Source of the DNA: Trileptium ribeirensis
Taxonomy: Eukaryota; Nematoda; Enoplea; Enoplida; Thoracostomopsidae
Direction of reading: 5' to 3'
Length of the DNA: 64,000 nt
Assembly (NCBI GenBank): GCA_030248225.1
Contig: JASANE010030321.1
Location: 16,644-80,643 of the forward strand
In this document: piece after piece, positions 58,586 through 64,000 of the stretch
Layout: every line of letters starts with the position of its first letter
Position numbering within the stretch: position 1 is the first letter of the stretch
The notes under the pieces: generated by a model
What the model saw: the letters and a program-made list of their open reading frames with translations, nothing else
What the model was told of the DNA's origin: nothing
The model's database searches: none
Program-made: the position numbers and the translations under genes

Positions 58586-60195
58586 CAGAAAATAACCGGA
58601 ACCAGCAACTGTAACCGTCCATTTGAACCAGATCCGGAAACTGGTCTTCAAAACTTATATATATACTAAAAAAGATGAAGACAGAAATGAAGACACAGTG
58701 GATTTAAAATGTATTAAACATAACTTTTACATTAAGCTTAAAACTTTTACATTAAGCAACGAAAATGATTATAGATATTAGACACATAAGATATGAAGAA
58801 AGGCTACTCGAACTGTGGTTACAGAAGCTTGAAACTCGACGATTACGAGCCGACATGGTTTCCATCGATAAAATGGCACATGGTCTTGTCGATCTACCAC
58901 AATCACACTTTTTCGAAATAATAACATCCGAACGAACCCGCCAAAGACACCCCTTTAAACTACGTGCCAAGATGACACCACGTCTTGACTGCGCGCGTTA
59001 TAGTTTCGCATACCGGACAGTGTCACTATGGAACAGTCTTCCATGCGAAGTGGTGACAGCGACTTAGCTGTTTCAAACGACAACTACACTTTTCAGGATG
59101 GCTACCACCAATATGATGGTGACTCTTGCGCTGCTGCTGTCGCGAATACTGCATTTCAGGTATGACATGCGTACAGCTTCAATTTGCTTGACTCAAATCA
59201 GTCAATGAAACATTCACTCAAGCGCTCAATCACACAATCAATACGTTTGCCGAAAGATCGGCATTACTCTTTCTCAATATTGGGTTTCTAAAATATCACC
59301 ATTATATATATGCATCCCGAGAAAGAGCATATCTGGTGGGTTATCTGGTGAGTTAATATATTGCGAATGCATAACTGCTTTTCTGGAACTTTGAAGAGAC
59401 TGAGAAAGCTAATAATATTTATTTGTCGATCAATATGTTGTTTTTTGAACCCTCTCGGCAAAAATGCCTTCCATTACACAGCCTTGCTTAAATCGCGTCA
59501 AGCTGAATGTGCTTGTAACTAAGCATGCTGCGCGTAGTATAAACATCTTCACTCTGTTTCCAACCGTCTTCTTTTACTACACATACGTTGCTGCATGTTA
59601 TTCTGTTGGACACTTGAAATTATTGGTTTATATGGTTATAACAGAAAACAAAAAAGAGAAGGTATACTATAATTTTCTGGTCAGTGATCAGAGACACTGT
59701 TTAGGCTAGCGTTGGGCAACTAGTGACTAGATGACATTGATGATAACTTACTGATCAGAATGCAATAAATGAGATAAACTGTTATACTGCTCGCACAGTT
59801 TCAATAAATACAGTTCATTGCAAAGAATTCAGTTTCGGTTGCACATATGTTACTTTACTTTAACGTAGACTTATTGTCAAAGTTCGAAATCGCACTGGCT
59901 GGTGCTTGACGCAACTTATACTAGCCAAGCTTACAGGTAAGTACTTCTAAATTATCCACTCTGTTACCGAGTTGGACCGGTTAAATTCTAACATACACCG
60001 CAGACTTCTGAATGCGTAAAAACTAGCTGCTACAAGCATCGAGGTGGTTTTGTTTTGTTAACAAACTCCTGCAATGTTAAAAGCTCGTACTAAAATTACT
60101 TGTCTTACTAAGGTTTCACAAGGCAATTCGCTGAGTTAATTTTTTGTTTTGTTTGGTTGTATTGGAACTTGATCATTGTGTTTATTACATATGTT
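58586..60195 (+). mobile_element. hAT-like MITE, family A copy 6, split by a LINE fragment
   Basis: The left part 58586-58760 matches copy 2 from 'aaaataaccggaacc' to 'cttttacattaagct'. The body resumes at about 59350 ('atattgcgaatgcata') and runs to about 60190 ('ggaacttgatcattgtg'). The terminal CCGGAATT block is missing. The intervening 0.6 kb is a LINE fragment. Confidence 0.75.
58750..59340 (+). pseudogene. LINE reverse transcriptase C-terminal fragment nested in family A
   Basis: The 100-codon frame 58765-59067 reads YEERLLELWLQKLETRRLRA, then VSLWNSLPCEVV near its end. This is the characteristic end of non-LTR reverse transcriptase ORFs ('RL--L-L--L--RR-R-D' to 'NLWN-LP'). Only this tail is present, as expected of a 5'-truncated copy. 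The 3' end carries 'gggttatctggtga' twice, like a LINE tail. A partial duplicate 'acttttacattaagc' stands on its left side. Confidence 0.8.
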
Positions 60196-60210
60196 TGGAT
60201 AGGTAACACA

Positions 60211-60405
60211 TGTTAGCTAATAAAGAAAACTAACGCTAATTATGCAAATTAGCATTAGAAGAAAACAAAAGGAACAAAAACAAGGAAACAGAAAACGAAA
60301 CCAGGGGAGGGACGGATATAATAGAGAAAATGGTGACCATCCCGGGGTTTTAGGAGAGGTTTTGGCCCGGGATGCCCGTGGTAGCCTGGTAGATGCCCAA
60401 CACCG
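60211..60405 (+). repeat. Direct repeat copy 1, LTR-like
   Basis: It begins TGTTAGCTAA, contains the near-palindrome GCTAATTATGCAAATTAGC and a purine-rich stretch, then 'atggtgacca' and 'cctggtaga'. A second diverged copy lies 1470 bp to the right in the same orientation. Confidence 0.55.
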
Positions 60406-61680
60406 ACTGTTATTTTGTTTCGTTTGGATTGCGGGTAGTGGTGGACTATACTTTTTATTATGGTGGCTATCGGATTATTAAATTGGGACGGGATTCGTCA
60501 CTCGAAGATGTGTGGTCTGTACGCGTGGCCGGTAGTATGCCGGTGGGAATTATTAATTGTTCCTTGGCGCGCTTTACTAGGTCAGCGTAGTGTTATTTCC
60601 TATGGCGCGGCTGCGTGGCTATTCGAGTTGCTCTATACTTTGTTCCAATATAGTGCCAAACCAGCCGAAGTTAGAAGTTTTATTCAAAGTTATTAAATCG
60701 CACAACACTTTATGATATGGTTCGGTTCCGCGTACCGCCAATATTTAAGCACCTGGTCTACGACTTCCGAGTACTTAGCCACTACAGGATACTTCGCTTC
60801 AACACTCTACTGTTCAACTCCAAATATTCTTGACACTCCGCGGCCAAAACTTGTACAATTTTGCTTAGAGTCGGTTTCGCGTACTTTGCGTCGTGACAAC
60901 AATTTGTACCAAATATTTTCTCTCAGACCTCAACCTATGCCTTAGGATTACGCTAATTCGTTTCCTTAGAGCATCCAATTCCGGGCGGTTCACTGATAGA
61001 TCCTGAGTAATTAATATCTATTACTTTCCCTTTTGGGTTGGTACGTGGCCGCCGGACGGTTCAACTTGTACGTTTATTTGATTACCTTATCTTTTTCCTT
61101 AGATTTAGGCTAGTTAGTTTCCTTATGTTAACGTTCCAGCTGCCGAACGGTTCAGCTAGGCGCGCGTGATTTCCAATACGGTTATGGTTAGCTTACGCTC
61201 GTGCTAGATCAGGTTTTACGCGGGGATAATAATACGGGTAAAGTAATTTACTACAGCGATAAGTACCTATGTGTGGTGTATTTTCAACTCAGCGTTAACT
61301 GTATTTAGGTTCGATACCGAAGTAAGCCAAGGTATTAATTCCAGGTACTCTTTTCCAATCACTCACTCACAGTTTCGTATCATCCACCATATCATGAACA
61401 AAACCATATAAAACGCTAAATTTGTGAAGCAGATAATTCATAATCAAGGTACGTAAATTAAAAATACAACAATAAGTAGCTAGGTAATCAAAAACGAACA
61501 GGTAACCAATTTCCATAGTAAAAATTATCAAGTGGACTGACGTGAAAACTCGAAAATCTCGCCGTTGAGGAAATCTCGTAAATTATTGAAAATCAATGAA
61601 ACGTAGGTGGAGGAATAAATTCCTGTCGCGTAATCCTACAGAATCAAACGATTGAAAAACGAAAAATAGAAGCTAACGCA
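60406..61680. other. Interior between LTR-like repeats, no gene recognised
   Basis: The frames at 60393-60945 lack gag, pol or other motifs. 'cggttca' preceded by GC-rich text recurs near 60985, 61057 and 61145, about 80 bp apart. Confidence 0.4.
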
Positions 61681-61900
61681 TGTTAGCTAACTTAAGTAAT
61701 TGACGCTAATTATGCAAATTAGTATCAATTGAAACAGAAAAACAAGAAAACAGAAAGCAAAAGAAACCCAAGGACATAGAATGGAGAGAGAGGTATAATA
61801 AATGAAATGGTGACCAACTCTTGGGATTTGGAAAATCTTTGGGTTTTTGGGACGGGTTTGGACCGGGAACCCCCTGGTAACCTGGTCAACCCTTAACATC
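61681..61900 (+). repeat. Direct repeat copy 2, LTR-like
   Basis: It begins TGTTAGCTAA and shares GCTAATTATGCAAATTAG, 'gaaatggtgaccaac' and 'cctggtcaaccc' with copy 1, at roughly 65-70% by eye. It is followed by 'gttaactggttaac'. Confidence 0.55.
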
Positions 61901-62976
61901 AACAAAATGGTTAACTGGTTAACTTGTTGCCTAGCTATGTAATATGTGACATTATGTTAGTCACATCAGGATAATATTGCAAAAATGAACAGAAATTCGT
62001 TTGGACTGTAGTTGTCTCAAACTTCAGCTTGGGCATAACCAAATGTAGTAATAGGCACAGCTGGGTCAATATATCTTTTCGACAACGTATCATAATAAGT
62101 TATGATTCTGTTCTGTTAGACTGTGGATTGGTACAAAAATTACTAGTTTTTCTCGAATTTAGTGCACTAAAATTCCACAACGGAAGTTACAGCAACACAG
62201 TATATACCATGTCACATTTACGCTACGTAAATTACACAATTGGAAAAGGAACAGCTGAGCCAGATTTACGCTTATGTAACTCTTGTTTGTAAGGTTTGAG
62301 GTCAACGTAACTTTCCGGGGCTGAAGTGATATACATCTTATGCTGTTCTTTATGAATAAAGATTTCAGGAGTACAAGAGAATATCACGCTATGTGGTTGT
62401 CGATTTGCTAAGCGTAAAGCCTTAATGCCTAAACGTAACATCTTAAAAAATTGGGGCTAAGAAACATATCAAGTGCACATATGCTCAAGGTTTCGGCCCA
62501 CGGGTTCGACATTTAAAGAGGCGCTGTGGAGTCTGGCGCCGCGAGAGGGTTGGATAACCCGTTAGGTGGCAGGGTTTCGCTCCGAGTGCGTTATGAGCCT
62601 TTGTGGGAACCCACTGCACCCTATGGTCATGCATGACCAAGAGTACACGCACAAGGCCTAAAGTCCAAAAGAGAAATAACCGTTTCTCGAGAAGAAGAAG
62701 CACCTCGGGTTCGCCAAGATAAGATCAGATGGTTGGTGGAAGGGTGGTGCTAGACTAGAACGGAACTTTTCAAAATTTTTTCTAAATTATTTGCTCATTA
62801 TTTCAAATTTTTGCAAAATTTTCTCTAATTTTGCAAATATTTTCCCTATTTTTGATTATTGCTACAATTCTTGGTGAGCGGTTGTTCGTAGTCTCAGGGG
62901 AGGTGGCAGGGAAGGATCCGTATGGGACCACATCGGCGTGGCGAGACTAAGGTGTTCTATGGACAAAAACTTTGGC
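61901..62976. other. No gene recognised
   Basis: Frames at 62029-62292 (plus) and 62232-62441 (minus) overlap and have no recognisable motif. 62760-62870 is AT-rich with short 'ttttgcaaaatttt' iterations. Confidence 0.4.
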
Positions 62977-63212
62977 CCATGTCAACTTTAGGGGCCGAAG
63001 GATAACGCAGGCCATGCCGTTCTCGATATACTAAGCTTAAACCTTAATCTAGGCCTAAGCAAATGTCGCTTTGTGAGCCATGTACTAAGCCTAAAGCTAG
63101 GTCGGCGGTCTAACGCCCCGCGGACCCACCGTTCTAAAGATGTTCTTTTTTCTAAGGTTTAACTTTGTCAGTTATAATAACGTACGGCCCCTAAGGTTCT
63201 CATGGGTAGGCA
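62977..63212 (+). mobile_element. Foldback MITE (family F, copy 3, best preserved)
   Basis: The left end CCCATGTCAACTTTAGGGGC and the reverse complement of the right end CCCATGAGAACCTTAGGGGC match over about 20 bp with few differences. The interior has 'actaagcctaaagctaggtc' and 'gatgttcttttttctaagg'. No coding capacity. Length is about 236 bp. Confidence 0.7.
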
Positions 63213-63889
63213 TGACAATTTTAAAAGCGTTGTCAAATTTTAAAGTTATTTAGCATTATTTCAGAATGAAAAAGAATAGCGCATACAGTGGACAGATTTC
63301 TCGTCGGCATAAGAGAGCTTCGTATGGCATGGCGAATTATGAATTGATTACGCGTTAGGTCATAAAAAATTGCCACGCTTTACTACTATGGTAACGTATG
63401 GCGCTGAAAGGAATTTTAAAGAAATGTTAAAAATCAGTTAGTAAGCGAATGGTCAGTTTAATATAAAAAGTTTAAGCTGGTTTCTAGAAAAGTATGCGAG
63501 GCTTTTTGCCATTACCAAAACCAGCCTAGTATATACCCTTTCGACCCAATCCGCATCGCTTTAAAGACTTCACATTGTATAATAGACAAGTTCATAGGGG
63601 TAGGAAAATTACCACCCCCTGAGATCCAGACCCACTTCCCGATTTCCTCTGTAACCCCTGGTGACATCCCACCCGGAACCATAGGTGCTTTTCACGGCGT
63701 CGAAGACGACGAACCACGAAACCGACCGCACAGACTTACCGGAATCAACCTACCCCACTTACCGGACACCGGGCAACCGGCTGCTCCATGTGGGACCTCG
63801 TATGTGATTATGGGCAAAAATTTGTGACGATCCAAAATAGCTCGAACTAATCGTCAGAAGGGTCGATTTAAGACTTTAATTATAAAACG
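63213..63889. other. No gene recognised
   Basis: Moderately GC-rich near 63.6-63.8 kb with several 'ccggaa'/'ccacttaccgg' blocks, but no coding pattern was recognised. Confidence 0.4.
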
Positions 63890-64000
63890 ACCGGCCCATG
63901 GCAACTTTAGGGGTCATACGTTATAACGTTAGAAAAAGAACATCTTAGAGCGGGGGTTCGGGGCGCGGCAGTCCACCGACTTAGCCTTAGGCATTGTACA
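63890..64000 (-). mobile_element. Foldback MITE (family F, copy 4), cut by window end
   Basis: It opens CCCATGGCAACTTTAGGGGT, the same terminal block as copy 3, and runs to 'ccttaggcattgtaca' at the edge. In reverse complement it follows the right half of copy 3 closely. Confidence 0.65.

Noticed and set aside
63000..64000. A single large TIR transposon bounded by the 63.1 and 63.9 kb inverted repeats
   Set aside because: Copy 3 is itself a complete foldback with both ends, so the two are better read as separate MITE copies.

Overview
The window looks like nuclear DNA from an animal with a large, AT-rich, repeat-heavy genome. It has spliced genes with introns from tens of bases to over 4 kb, many layers of decayed transposons, satellites and a tRNA-derived SINE, and no operon-like gene packing. 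One very small intron (37 nt) next to kilobase introns resembles the pattern reported for flatworms. That placement is an inference, and nothing in the window names a species.

The one gene I recognise securely is a PAF-acetylhydrolase / PLA2G7-like phospholipase on the minus strand. Six exons join in perfect phase between 39906 and 27727, and a seventh probable exon lies at 39944-40125. The family landmarks occur in order: FSHGLG, EHR-D, the nucleophile elbow GHSYGG, the LD-W catalytic Asp block and the catalytic His in GTVH, ending at a TAA. The N-terminal exons were not found. They may lie in the repeat-filled DNA from 40 to 64 kb or beyond the window. A tandem duplication has doubled the acceptor and 5' half of the EHR-D exon.

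Layout. 1-14.8 kb: no gene recognised, one unidentified short ORF at the left edge, foldback MITE relics and a badly diverged tandem array at about 7.8-9.85 kb. 14.8-19.0 kb: a two-copy repeat with a co-varying hairpin, a TA-flanked MITE, and a 110-bp tandem array split by a SINE with a 13-bp target duplication. 19.3-22.9 kb: a candidate terminal exon of an unidentified gene, then a decayed DDE/D-type transposase whose N-terminal side is fused to a 30-bp minisatellite and a PWWP-like ORF. 23.35-27.5 kb: a satellite of about 36 units of 116 bp, ending about 220 bp past the PAF-AH stop codon. 27.7-40.1 kb: the PAF-AH gene, with introns full of short tandem repeats, foldbacks and MITEs. 40.4-64 kb: nested transposons, including a hAT-like MITE family rich in CCGGAATTCCGG, a 350-bp TIR family with 5-bp duplications, a dead I/Jockey-like LINE, a dead pogo/Tigger-like transposase, two other LINE fragments, a second tRNA-like/SINE unit and foldback MITEs at the right edge.

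Most of the sequence is intron or intergenic repeat. Apart from PAF-AH, every protein signature with a recognisable family belongs to a mobile element, apart from a tentative PWWP-like ORF, and almost all are broken by stops, frameshifts or internal deletions.
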